Origin: a virus
Virus record (IMG/VR): IMGVR_UViG_3300020183_000139
Location: 1-45,755 of that record
Length of the DNA stretch: 45,755 nt
Reading direction: 5' to 3' (one strand)
The notes below the pieces were generated by a model. It made no database searches. It worked only from the letters and a program-made list of their open reading frames with translations, and was not told the origin of the DNA. Below are positions 1 to 7,701 of this stretch, piece after piece (within the stretch, counting starts at the first letter, position 1; each line of letters begins with the position of its first letter). Made by a program: the position numbers and the translations under genes.

Positions 1-1
1 C

Positions 2-154
2 CTCCGCGCCATCCTCGACTTCTTCCGCGCAACCCCACCTACCGATGTGCAGCACGGCCAAGCTCCGCAGGATCTACGCGACGACCTTGCTGCTCGCGTT
101 GCCGATCTGCCTGGGCTGCCAGATGACCAAGGTGGTCCTGGTGCCTCACGGTGA
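2..154 (+). CDS. 3' end of a gene cut by the window start; lysis-region protein, possibly inner-membrane spanin
   Basis: An open frame enters from base 2 and stops at TGA 152-154, giving 50 residues rich in Ala, Leu, Asp and Pro and beginning LRAILDFFRA. The lipoprotein gene starts inside it at 45 in the +1 frame. This is the arrangement known for Rz/Rz1 spanin pairs, so an inner spanin is one reading. The visible part has no membrane segment, and any N-terminal part lies outside the window. The most likely 5' end is the truncated gene at 45720-45755: the two pieces join in frame if one base is removed at the junction. Function is inferred from context only. Confidence 0.4.
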   Translation, partial: LRAILDFFRATPPTDVQHGQAPQDLRDDLAARVADLPGLPDDQGGPGASR

Positions 155-275
155 TCCGGTGATGCTGGCCAAGCCCGTGACGGCCAGCGTCTATGGTTTC
201 GACAAGGACAAGAAGCTCGTCGGGCCGTCCAATGTGACGCTGCCCGCCGGGTGGTACGTTTTGCCCAAGCAATGA
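45..275 (+). CDS. Small lipoprotein, outer-membrane spanin (Rz1-like) candidate
   Basis: A 76-residue protein with a basic N-terminus (KLRR), a hydrophobic segment at about residues 11-24 and a cysteine at residue 25 in the context ICLGC. This resembles a lipoprotein signal with a non-canonical -3 residue. The rest (about 50 residues) is short and polar. It starts inside the upstream open frame in a different frame, as outer spanins often do, and its TGA overlaps the next start (ATGA at 272-275). The expected role is outer-membrane disruption during lysis. A generic phage lipoprotein is the alternative. Confidence 0.55.
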   Translation: MCSTAKLRRIYATTLLLALPICLGCQMTKVVLVPHGDPVMLAKPVTASVYGFDKDKKLVGPSNVTLPAGWYVLPKQ

Positions 276-427
276 AAAACATCCCAACTAACAAGGCGCT
301 TTATTCCAAGGTCAAAGCCGCCGCCAAAGCTAAGTTCGATGTATACCCGTCTGCTTATGCCAACGGATGGCTAGTGCAGGAGTACAAGCGGCGCGGCGGC
401 AAATACCGAGCCTCCAATGCCAAGTAA
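272..427 (+). CDS. Small basic protein of a family recalled from aquatic phages
   Basis: 51 residues, strongly basic, with a core reading KFDVYPSAYANGWLVQEYKR. I recall similar short proteins from marine and freshwater phages and from large DNA viruses; their function is unknown to me. The start overlaps the lipoprotein stop by ATGA, and the 3' end overlaps the next gene by 11 bp, so the four small genes from here to 1061 form one translation-coupled string. Nucleic-acid binding is plausible from the charge but unproven. Confidence 0.75.
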   Translation: MKNIPTNKALYSKVKAAAKAKFDVYPSAYANGWLVQEYKRRGGKYRASNAK

Positions 428-662
428 ACCAAAAGGCGGTCTCAGTCGATGGTTTGACGAGGAGTGGGTCGATATCAAAACCGGCAAGCCGTGCGGACGC
501 CAGAAAGGCGAGACGCGAGACGGCTATCCGGCCTGTCGTCCATCTAAGCGTGTCAGCTCGAAGACGCCCAAGACTGTCGGTGAGATGAGCTCGAAGGAGA
601 AGGCCAAGTTCAAGCGGGAGAAGACATCATCGCAACGTATCTCGTATAAACACAGTCGATGA
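417..662 (+). CDS. Small basic protein, DUF5872-like
   Basis: 81 residues, rich in Lys and Arg. It opens MPSKPKGGLSRWFDEEWVDI and later carries CGRQKGETRDGYPACRPSKR. This pattern (KGGLS-WF-E-WVDI, then a conserved C...YPAC.P segment) matches my memory of the DUF5872-type proteins of aquatic phages and giant viruses. Function is unknown. It overlaps its neighbours on both sides (11 bp upstream, ATGA downstream). The two cysteines could bind metal or form a disulfide; only the pattern is visible. Confidence 0.75.
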   Translation: MPSKPKGGLSRWFDEEWVDIKTGKPCGRQKGETRDGYPACRPSKRVSSKTPKTVGEMSSKEKAKFKREKTSSQRISYKHSR

Positions 663-904
663 TCACCTACCGAGGCCAGAAATTCGCCGGCTACAACAAG
701 CCCAAGCGCACTCCGGGCGCGTCCAAGAAGTCAGCCGTGCTAGCAAAAGAAGGTGGCAAAGTGCGACTGGTGCGGTTTGGTGATCCCAAGATGCCGATCA
801 AAAAGCACATCGCGAAGAACCGGAGGAGCTTTCGTGCGCGGCACGGGTGCGATAATCCGGGGACCAAGCTATCGGCTAAGTATTGGTCCTGCCGGGCTTG
901 GTGA
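659..904 (+). CDS. Small basic protein of a conserved aquatic-phage family
   Basis: 81 residues, very basic. Recognisable segments are GQKFAGYNKPKRTPGASKKS near the N-terminus, then a VRLVRFGDPKM stretch, and an RARHGC...YWSCRAW C-terminus. I recall this family from cyanophages and other aquatic phages, often beside the other small basic proteins seen here. Function is unknown. The start overlaps the previous stop (ATGA). The conserved Cys residues near the C-terminus may be structural. Confidence 0.75.
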   Translation: MITYRGQKFAGYNKPKRTPGASKKSAVLAKEGGKVRLVRFGDPKMPIKKHIAKNRRSFRARHGCDNPGTKLSAKYWSCRAW

Positions 905-908
905 CTTT

Positions 909-1061
909 ATGCAGACGAAGTACGCAAAGCTGGTCACGAAACTAAAAAAACAGGGCGCTGATAAACCTCGCGCCCTCGCGGCCTTCATCGGCAGAAAAAA
1001 GCTCGGCGCAGAAGAGTTTCAACGCCGAGCAGCTGCTGAAAGACGTAAGTCCGGTTATTAG
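909..1061 (+). CDS. Small basic helical protein
   Basis: 50 residues from ATG 909: a Lys/Arg-rich helical protein (KLVTKLKKQG...ALAAFIGRKKLG...RRAAAERR). The frame is open back to 753, but that part overlaps the previous gene and has no protein-like character, so the ATG four bases after the previous stop is preferred. It is the last gene of the rightward string. Its TAG (1059-1061) interleaves with the TAA (1058-1060 on the minus strand) of the convergent scaffold candidate, leaving no space for a separate terminator. Confidence 0.7.
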   Translation: MQTKYAKLVTKLKKQGADKPRALAAFIGRKKLGAEEFQRRAAAERRKSGY

Positions 1062-2296
1062 TAGGCCGACGGCAGTTCGTCGATCGCGTCCTCCGCGTTC
1101 TTGGGCGCTACACGGGTCGCCGTCGAGGTGCCCTCGCCCTGTCCGGGTTCGGACGCCCGGACCTTACCAACCTTCTTCTCTAACTCGGCAACCTTCTGCT
1201 GGAGTCGGATCACCCGGAGGCGCTCACGCCCGTAGGCCCGCGCACGCAGTGCAACCTGAGCCTGAGCCTTGGTGATTAGGTCCACCTTGTCATCGTAGCC
1301 GAGGTCCGCGTCGATGCCCTCACCCTTCAGCGCGATGCGAATCAACGTGTCGCTTTCGTCGAGGAGTTTGTTCCCGTCGTCGTCGCCGTCCTCGCGTGCA
1401 AACAACTGCGCGTGCGATTTTTCGTAGTCGGACAACTGGGAATCAAACAGTTGGCGTGAACGCGCTTGGCGCTGCTCCAACTGTTGGCGCTGTTCGATCT
1501 CCCGCTGCGAACCTTTTTCTTTCCACTCCGCGATTGATCTGTCTCTCGCTTGGGTTAGTTCAAGGATCCGCCGGCGGTGCGCCATAATCTCCGGGGCTGC
1601 CGGCCCAAAGGTCTCTTGGGCGATTATCGCAGCTTTGGCGGTCGGCACGTTCAGGATCGCCATGATGTCTTGGTGATTGGCGTCGCGTTCGGTGCCATCT
1701 TCATCGGCCACGCGGATGCCTTCGATGTCGCCCAAGGCGGTCTGCCAGGCCTCGCGCAGCGGGGTCTCGTACTTCTGTTTGTACTCGCTCGAGCGCGTGT
1801 AGTTCAAGTAGCGGACCTCAGTGTCAAGATCGGTGGCTTGCTTTCGGATCGAGTCCATCTCGTCCTTCAGCGCCTTGGTGGCCGTCTCAATCTCTTTCTT
1901 GGTGCCCTCGGACTTGGCGCGCTCCAACTCGGTGATCTTGGTCGCCAAGTCGTCGCGCTCCTTCTTGGTCAACTCGTACTGCTCGCGAAACTGCTTGAGC
2001 GAGGTGGGCTCCGGCTTGGCCGGCTCCGATTTCACAGGTGCGGCAGGCTCAGTCTTCGGCGTGACCAGCTTGTCAAGGTTGAACAGGTCGTCGTTTTTCT
2101 TGGGCTCCGGCGCCGCAGGAGCGGCAGGCTGCGGCTCAGGCTTGGCCGCCGGGGCAGGCGCGGGCGCAGCTGGTGCTGGCATAGCCGATCCCATCGGGTT
2201 TTCGAGGCCTTGGCCTTCGATCGCGTCGATGCCGGCGAATGCGTCGGCGTAATCGGCGCCACGGTCAGCGGGAGGAGGTGCAGTTTCGGTACTCAT
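1058..2296 (-). CDS. Putative scaffolding protein
   Basis: 412 residues. The first 100 or so are rich in Pro and Ala (AP repeats). Residues about 100-170 are charged and heptad-like, predicting a coiled coil. Another charged helical region rich in Glu, Gln and Arg follows in the middle and C-terminal part, and the end is acidic and polar. The composition and the place directly after the portal and a small protein fit a capsid scaffold, but no sequence signature proves it. The start overlaps the upstream gene by four bases (ATGA), and it is the last gene of the packaging operon. A minor internal head protein is the alternative. Confidence 0.55.
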   Translation of the reverse strand: MSTETAPPPADRGADYADAFAGIDAIEGQGLENPMGSAMPAPAAPAPAPAAKPEPQPAAPAAPEPKKNDDLFNLDKLVTPKTEPAAPVKSEPAKPEPTSLKQFREQYELTKKERDDLATKITELERAKSEGTKKEIETATKALKDEMDSIRKQATDLDTEVRYLNYTRSSEYKQKYETPLREAWQTALGDIEGIRVADEDGTERDANHQDIMAILNVPTAKAAIIAQETFGPAAPEIMAHRRRILELTQARDRSIAEWKEKGSQREIEQRQQLEQRQARSRQLFDSQLSDYEKSHAQLFAREDGDDDGNKLLDESDTLIRIALKGEGIDADLGYDDKVDLITKAQAQVALRARAYGRERLRVIRLQQKVAELEKKVGKVRASEPGQGEGTSTATRVAPKNAEDAIDELPSAY

Positions 2297-2556
2297 TCAA
2301 GATTTTGATTCGGTGTTTTCTTCAGTTCGCGAACATCTACCAGGCCTCTCAACTCCTCCAAAAACGCACGTGCGCCGGCGCGCTTGCAGTTGGCATTCCA
2401 GCCGTGCTGCGGATTTTCGGATGGCGGGAGGTTCCAGCAGAAATTGTTGAAGGCAGCCAGTAGCGCCGCCTGAAGCTCAGAAGATTCGAGCATTCGTTCG
2501 ACCGCCTGAAGGCGTGTTTTGTCGCGTTGGAACTCTTGCTTGGGTGTAGGGATCAT
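2293..2556 (-). CDS. Small protein between portal and scaffold candidate
   Basis: 87 residues, mixed charge and mainly helical, with a FCWNLPPSENPQHGWN segment in the middle. Start and stop both overlap the flanking genes by four bases, so it is translationally coupled to the portal. I do not recognise the family. A role in head assembly is inferred only from its position. Confidence 0.65.
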   Translation of the reverse strand: MIPTPKQEFQRDKTRLQAVERMLESSELQAALLAAFNNFCWNLPPSENPQHGWNANCKRAGARAFLEELRGLVDVRELKKTPNQNLE

Positions 2557-4823
2557 TGGTTGAGGATGTCGGCTTGGGTCTTGAGATCCATGGCGGCAAT
2601 GTCCGCACGGGTCATGGCGCCCTTGCGCTGAGCCTCGGCGATCGTGCCGGCATTCTTGCGCTGCTGGTCCTGCTCGAAGGCGACCTGCTTCTGAATGCGC
2701 TTCTGCTCGGCGTTCGCAGCGGCAATCTGAGCCTTAGACTGCGCGGTGATGATCATTGACTGGATCTTGGCCGCCGTCTCGGCGTCCATGCCGTTACCAG
2801 CGGCGCCGGCCTCTGCTTGGGCTTGGGCCTGCTTTTGGAGGCGCTGCACGTAGCCCTTGATGTAGTTCGACGCCTGACCGAGGCCGTCCATGTAGAGCTT
2901 GATGTTCTGCTCCTGGCCAGGGTCCTGCGAGATCTGCTGCACCTGCTGCTCGATGTGCTGCACAACGTTGGCTAGGCCCATGACGCGCTCTATGGTCGGC
3001 ATACCGCCAGCCTGCTCGATTTTGCCTATCGCGCCGCCAAGCATCTGGAGAAGCGTCTGAATGTACTCGGGCCGGTTGATCGAGGTCGCGATGACCACCG
3101 GCTGACCGTCGATGAGCGTGCCCCAAGCCAAGGTTGCTCGCTCGACCGCCGGAGAGACCGGCTTGTTGTCCACCGGAGCGAGACGATTTGCCAAGAGCGG
3201 ATCGTCGGTGTTGGCCTCGACGTACATATGGACCACCTCGGCCTGTGAGTCGGGTGCCAACAACGGCCGGATAGCCATCAGGCGGTCGGCTTGGGCAATC
3301 TCCAGCATCTTGTTGCCTGAGCCCATGACGCGTTCTGGCATGATGTCCCAGCTGTCGAGGTTATTGAACACGGACGGATCGACGCCTTCAGCCTCGCACT
3401 TGCGGCGAAACTGGATGCAGTCGGGGTGGTCGATCGTGCAGAAGCGGCGAGCAATTTCGCGGTACTGAAAAGCTTGCTGCGTGTACGCACGTGTGAGCAT
3501 AGAGCCCATGAGCGCGTTGGCGTTGTTAACGCGGGCCATGACTTCGGTCGCAGTGAGCTCCTTCGAGGAACCGTCGTTTACGTCCTGCGTGTAGGCCGCG
3601 CTGGACTCCGACATAATCTGTCGGTGCATGGCCATAGCGCCAGACAACATGGTGTAGTCGAGCGTGTGACGCTCTGATTGCGGCACCCAAGAGAGCCCTT
3701 CAGGGATCACACCCATATTGAAGAGGTCAATTTTTTCCATGCGCTCCATGTCGCCGTCAGCGACGTTCCGAAACAACCAAAGCATCTGCTCAAACACGGA
3801 GTCGGTAAATTTGCAGCGAATTCGGTTTTGAAGATGGCAGACTGCGTAAAGCAGGTAGCCGAGTGACCGGACAGAGTGCCAACGGAATGGAGGAACCACC
3901 GCTCCATCAGCAAATTGAACGTGCATCAACTCGAAAATGTCGCGCCCGTAGCAACGGTCTCCCGGGTTGAACAACCACTGACCAGCAGTCTGCATATTGC
4001 CAATTCCGCTGTTATACTGATCTATAATGATGCGGCGTCGCCAAGACGGGTCGTCAGTCGTGGTATCCAAAAAATAAAAATCGTAGCAACGCAGCACTGG
4101 TGTGGCGTCGCTACCCCAGTAGCCGGAATTCTCCTTGAAGTCCTCTTCGATCTTCTCAGGGAAGTATTGACCGGACCAGTCGTTGACTTGGAGGCTTGTT
4201 GCCTCGCGTGAAATCATGGCGGCCAAAAGCTCATTTACCAGTTCAATATTCCAGCCAGGATCTACATTTTCGCCGCGAGTCATGCGAATCAAGTCAGCTG
4301 CGGTAAATGAGGTGTAGATGGCAAAATGCTGAAGGTTTTCCATCGTCGTCAACGTGTTGGTAGGCACAAGAATGTCTTCTGTACCTCGCGCTGACGGGCA
4401 CCAGTCTCGATCCCTTAACCACGTCACAGGGCCAATGCCGTGCAGAACTGTGGCGGCAAGTTGCGACTCAAGCACTGTCGAGTATTTGGGCGACCGCTTG
4501 ATGACGCGGTTCAGTTGTTTTGTGATGATGTTGCCCCATTGAACACGCTTGTCTCGCGGCCCAATGTCCAAGCTGACCGAAAAGTAGTTTTGTGGCTTCA
4601 GCAACGCGTTCGTAAACTGCTGGCGAGCCGCATGAATGATTCGGGTGCCCTCAAGAAAATTGACGTTGGTTTGAATGCGATTGTCCCTGGCCTCCTCAGT
4701 CGAGTAGGGAGGGTTGCCGTTGAAGACAGCGTTGATGCGGGCTCGGTTGCGCGAGCGCGGCTGTTCCGCTTCGAGCATGGCGCTGACGACGCTCCAAACT
4801 TTGAATGGTTCCTTAAAGCTCAT
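2553..4823 (-). CDS. Portal protein
   Basis: 756 residues, a typical length for the portals of short-tailed phages. The first 500 residues are a mixed alpha/beta body (RARINAVFNGNPPYSTEE near the start). The last 100 or so are Gln/Ala-rich helices (AQAQAEAGAAG, AKIQSMIITAQSKAQIAAAN), like the coiled C-terminal barrel region of podovirus portals. It would form the dodecameric DNA-entry ring at one capsid vertex and dock the terminase and tail. It lies downstream of terminase on the same strand. The call rests on size, composition and context. Confidence 0.8.
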   Translation of the reverse strand: MSFKEPFKVWSVVSAMLEAEQPRSRNRARINAVFNGNPPYSTEEARDNRIQTNVNFLEGTRIIHAARQQFTNALLKPQNYFSVSLDIGPRDKRVQWGNIITKQLNRVIKRSPKYSTVLESQLAATVLHGIGPVTWLRDRDWCPSARGTEDILVPTNTLTTMENLQHFAIYTSFTAADLIRMTRGENVDPGWNIELVNELLAAMISREATSLQVNDWSGQYFPEKIEEDFKENSGYWGSDATPVLRCYDFYFLDTTTDDPSWRRRIIIDQYNSGIGNMQTAGQWLFNPGDRCYGRDIFELMHVQFADGAVVPPFRWHSVRSLGYLLYAVCHLQNRIRCKFTDSVFEQMLWLFRNVADGDMERMEKIDLFNMGVIPEGLSWVPQSERHTLDYTMLSGAMAMHRQIMSESSAAYTQDVNDGSSKELTATEVMARVNNANALMGSMLTRAYTQQAFQYREIARRFCTIDHPDCIQFRRKCEAEGVDPSVFNNLDSWDIMPERVMGSGNKMLEIAQADRLMAIRPLLAPDSQAEVVHMYVEANTDDPLLANRLAPVDNKPVSPAVERATLAWGTLIDGQPVVIATSINRPEYIQTLLQMLGGAIGKIEQAGGMPTIERVMGLANVVQHIEQQVQQISQDPGQEQNIKLYMDGLGQASNYIKGYVQRLQKQAQAQAEAGAAGNGMDAETAAKIQSMIITAQSKAQIAAANAEQKRIQKQVAFEQDQQRKNAGTIAEAQRKGAMTRADIAAMDLKTQADILNQ

Positions 4824-4829
4824 CGGGCA

Positions 4830-5222
4830 TCACCTTGAAGACCGCTCTTGAAAAATCCAACAATTATCAGGCATTTGATGATCGTCGATGTACGACAGGG
4901 GAACCCAAACCTTTAGCCTAAGGTAACAGCCGCAAACGTCGCAGGTGCCGGCCGAACCTTCACCCTGAAGAAACATGGCCATGTTGTTGCGGGCCTGTTC
5001 CTGCTCAAGGATTGCCTCTGCGACTGTTTTGGTGATTGACCGCGCATCGGTCGGCTTGTTGTGCAGGCAACGGTTGCAGGTGTCGAGGCGTTGCTGCGCT
5101 AACTGGCGATCAACAGGGACGCCGCCGTCTCCAAGCCATTCGGCAAGAATTCGCGCACCGGCGGCGGTTTGCCGGATCCTATCGACCGCACGTGCGACAG
5201 CCTGAAACCCTTCGTTGAGCAT
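4830..5222 (-). CDS. Small zinc-ribbon-like phage protein
   Basis: 130 residues from the ATG at 5222. The frame is open to 5342, but that part overlaps the upstream gene further and reads poorly. A first pair CNRC at about residue 50 and a second cluster CDVCGC near residue 100, followed by LRLK and a late NCW, match the small phage proteins with a C-x2-C ... C-x2-CGC-x-K ... C-P/W layout. Such proteins probably bind zinc; their role is unknown. It overlaps the upstream gene by 44 bp and lies 6 bp before the portal. Confidence 0.65.
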   Translation of the reverse strand: MLNEGFQAVARAVDRIRQTAAGARILAEWLGDGGVPVDRQLAQQRLDTCNRCLHNKPTDARSITKTVAEAILEQEQARNNMAMFLQGEGSAGTCDVCGCYLRLKVWVPLSYIDDHQMPDNCWIFQERSSR

Positions 5223-5451
5223 ACGTTGTAGCGGGTGGCGTGGCCGAAAGCTGAGGAAGACGGGCGCGGGTGTAGGCCTCCAAGTCAGATGCTGCCTGCT
5301 CAGGCGATGCAGGTAGGCAATTTGCCGTGCGGTGCTGCACAATCAGGTTGACCATGTCTGCGAACCCATAATTTAGCACGTTTTGGGGTGCCCACTTGGT
5401 TCTCGGCTCATAGAACTGCCAACCACCCGGAGGAAAAGTGTCGCGATTCAT
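5179..5451 (-). CDS. Conserved small phage protein (FPPGGW...YEP type)
   Basis: 90 residues beginning MNRDTFPPGGWQFYEPRTKW, then an IVQHRTAN segment and a polar tail ending CRTCGR. I recall the GGW-x-FYxPxTxW start and the HRxAN segment from many phage genomes, always without assigned function. It lies between SSB and the zinc-ribbon-like gene in the packaging operon; its 3' end overlaps the next gene by 44 bp in another frame. Confidence 0.65.
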   Translation of the reverse strand: MNRDTFPPGGWQFYEPRTKWAPQNVLNYGFADMVNLIVQHRTANCLPASPEQAASDLEAYTRARLPQLSATPPATTYAQRRVSGCRTCGR

Positions 5452-5460
5452 GGCAAAGAT

Positions 5461-5883
5461 TTAGAACGGCAGATCGTCGCCGTCGAGATCAGCCTTCGCG
5501 GCAGGTGCAGGAACTGGTTCACGCCGAGGGGCCGAAGCAGGCCCCTCCTCGCGCCCTTTCAGGAACTGAAACTGCTCGATCACGATGCGCGTAACGGATT
5601 TCTTCTCGCCGGTCTTCTTGTCCTCCCACTCGTCCCGCGATAGACGCCCTTCGATCATCAGGGGGTGACCCTTTTTGACGTACTGAGCAAGCACCTCGGC
5701 CTGTTTGCCAAAACTTCGGCAATCGGCGAAGTACACATCCTCCCTGTCCTCCCCTGCTTCGTTTTTCCAGCGGCGATTGACCGCCATTGAGATTCCGCAA
5801 ACAGCCGCGCCCTTAGGCAGGTGCTTGAGTTCCGGGTCGCGGGTAAGGTTTCCGATCAGGATGACTTTGTTGAATGAGGCCAT
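5461..5883 (-). CDS. ssb: Single-stranded DNA-binding protein
   Basis: 140 residues from ATG 5883; the open frame extends upstream to 5952 but overlaps terminase. The start MASFNKVILIGNLTRDPEL, the following VNRRW...VYFADCRSFGKQAE segment and GHPLMIEGRLSRDEWEDK give a standard bacterial-type OB fold. A Pro/Ala-rich linker and the acidic tip DGDDLPF complete the SSB plan; the tip normally recruits partner proteins. It would coat single-stranded DNA in replication and RecT recombination. The odd point is its place: two bases after the terminase stop, inside the packaging operon, far from the replication genes. Confidence 0.95.
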   Translation of the reverse strand: MASFNKVILIGNLTRDPELKHLPKGAAVCGISMAVNRRWKNEAGEDREDVYFADCRSFGKQAEVLAQYVKKGHPLMIEGRLSRDEWEDKKTGEKKSVTRIVIEQFQFLKGREEGPASAPRREPVPAPAAKADLDGDDLPF

Positions 5884-5885
5884 GA

Positions 5886-7658
5886 TTACGAGTAAGTAAG
5901 CGAATGTTGAGCTTCCACAGACCGACGCTTGTCCGACATACGCGTCAGCCACTTGGGCATCTGCCGCTTGACAATACCGACACCCTGTCCGCCTGCAATC
6001 TCAAAACCTGTGCGCCGTGCCATTTCGAGTGCCACGACAAACGAATCCCACAGGTCAGGCGATCGCCCCATGCGCTCCTTGGTTTTCTGCTTTGGCTCCA
6101 CGTCGATCAGTCCAGTGCGGGCGATGCCCCATTCGCGCATCGAGCCTTCCTCGGCTACCTCCCGGGACAAGCGGCGCAGCTGGCGGCTTTCAATCAGCAG
6201 GCGTGACGAGTACCAGAGTGCCGTCACCATCTTGCCGTAGGCTTCCCGCTCGGTCTTCGCATCTCCCTTGCGAACCGGGCGATCAAGCGGCTTGCCGCCA
6301 AACTCGATCGGGACGACCTGCGGGGACCAGAGGCGGGCGAACGCGGACATCAGCGTTCCTCTGCCCGTCGAGTCGAAGCCGACGTTTTCAGGCGGGATGT
6401 TGCGCTGCTTGCAGTAGAGCATGACGTACTCGGCAATCTGCTCCTCGGCCTGCTGGGCTTTGACAGCGGTTACGGGGACGACAACGGGCGCCTCGGCAAA
6501 TGCCAGCACCACCTGCCCGCTTGAGTTTTCGCCGAACTGAAGGTCTGTGATGACGCAACGGTCGCCACCCACGCCTGAGTAGGCGGCGTCGATGCCAATG
6601 ACCCGGGTGATCTTGTCGGCGCGGTTCCAGACTACGTCATCGAACGCCTGATTCTGCTCGCACAGCGACATCGTGACGACGCGCCTAGTGCCACCGTCTC
6701 GAGGCAGAAGCCCCAGATTCATCATCGAGAACTGCAACGAGTCCCGGCCGTAGTAATCGAGGTCTGCCTGAATCTGCTCTGGCGTAATAATGCCTTGGTA
6801 CGGGTTGGTGCCCTTTGGAAACTTTGCGTTCGGTGTGTCGTAGCCGCACAGCTGGACCGCCACACCTCCAAGCGCCCGCGTTTTCCAGGTGCGCGTCTGC
6901 TCGAGGTACTCAAGACCCTCCCACCCGCCGATAGACGAGTGCGGCTCACAAACCACGCCAAGCGCGTCGTTGCGGTCTTTGGGGTTTCCCATGGCGATCA
7001 ACTTGAACTCCGGGTTCTTGCGAAGGTTTGCCACCGAATCGAGAAACCCTCGACCCATCAGCGACGCCTCGTCGGCGATGAGCATGACCCGATCGTTTTT
7101 GAGGCCGACGTAGTTTGACAGACCGACAAAGGTGCCGCCGACCTTGCACGCAACCCCAATAATGCCGTCGCGGAAGTCCTGCGCCTCGGCTTCCTCATCG
7201 GAACTGGTCAAGATAAACCGGCTTTCGATTACGCGTCCCGGAAGCCACTCGCGCTTGGCCTTGGCCTTGTTGTGAAGCTCCTTGATCGAACCCCAGATTC
7301 GCAGCTGAAGACCTTCACGGGTTGTCGATGACATGATGATCGAGGTTCCGGTGGGGTAGATATAGAACGTGCAAAGCCCGTAGGCCGCCGAGTTGTAGGT
7401 TTTGCCCGACGAACCTGGCCCCATGATGCCGACCTCTTGGTTTTCGACGAACGTGCGAATCAGCAGGTCGGACCAGTCATGCCAGTCGAAGTGCGGCCAG
7501 AGGGCCGTCATGGCCTGCCGAAAGTGGTGGTATTTGCCGAGCCCATACCTGACGCCGCCGTGATTGATGTAACCGCCTTTGCGGACCATCTCGGCCTCAA
7601 TCAGGAAGCGGTCTTTTGTACGCCATGGTATGGACAGGTACTCGGCGCTTTCATTCAT
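5886..7658 (-). CDS. Terminase large subunit
   Basis: 590 residues from ATG 7658. The open frame runs 61 codons further, but that stretch overlaps the divergent gene and is not protein-like. The ATPase part has a Walker A at residues 80-87 (GPGSSGKT) and a Walker B-like LIADEA. The C-terminal nuclease part shows VIGIDAAYSG, NVGFDSTGRGT and SPDLWDSFVVALE, which supply the acidic metal-binding residues of the RNase H-like fold. It would cut and pump phage DNA into the head through the portal. It is first in its operon and only 43 bp from the divergent tail gene. No small subunit is recognisable nearby. Confidence 0.93.
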   Translation of the reverse strand: MNESAEYLSIPWRTKDRFLIEAEMVRKGGYINHGGVRYGLGKYHHFRQAMTALWPHFDWHDWSDLLIRTFVENQEVGIMGPGSSGKTYNSAAYGLCTFYIYPTGTSIIMSSTTREGLQLRIWGSIKELHNKAKAKREWLPGRVIESRFILTSSDEEAEAQDFRDGIIGVACKVGGTFVGLSNYVGLKNDRVMLIADEASLMGRGFLDSVANLRKNPEFKLIAMGNPKDRNDALGVVCEPHSSIGGWEGLEYLEQTRTWKTRALGGVAVQLCGYDTPNAKFPKGTNPYQGIITPEQIQADLDYYGRDSLQFSMMNLGLLPRDGGTRRVVTMSLCEQNQAFDDVVWNRADKITRVIGIDAAYSGVGGDRCVITDLQFGENSSGQVVLAFAEAPVVVPVTAVKAQQAEEQIAEYVMLYCKQRNIPPENVGFDSTGRGTLMSAFARLWSPQVVPIEFGGKPLDRPVRKGDAKTEREAYGKMVTALWYSSRLLIESRQLRRLSREVAEEGSMREWGIARTGLIDVEPKQKTKERMGRSPDLWDSFVVALEMARRTGFEIAGGQGVGIVKRQMPKWLTRMSDKRRSVEAQHSLTYS

Positions 7659-7701
7659 CTTGCGGGAATGCTGGGATAGGTTTTTAATCGGTTCAAGCGC
7701 T

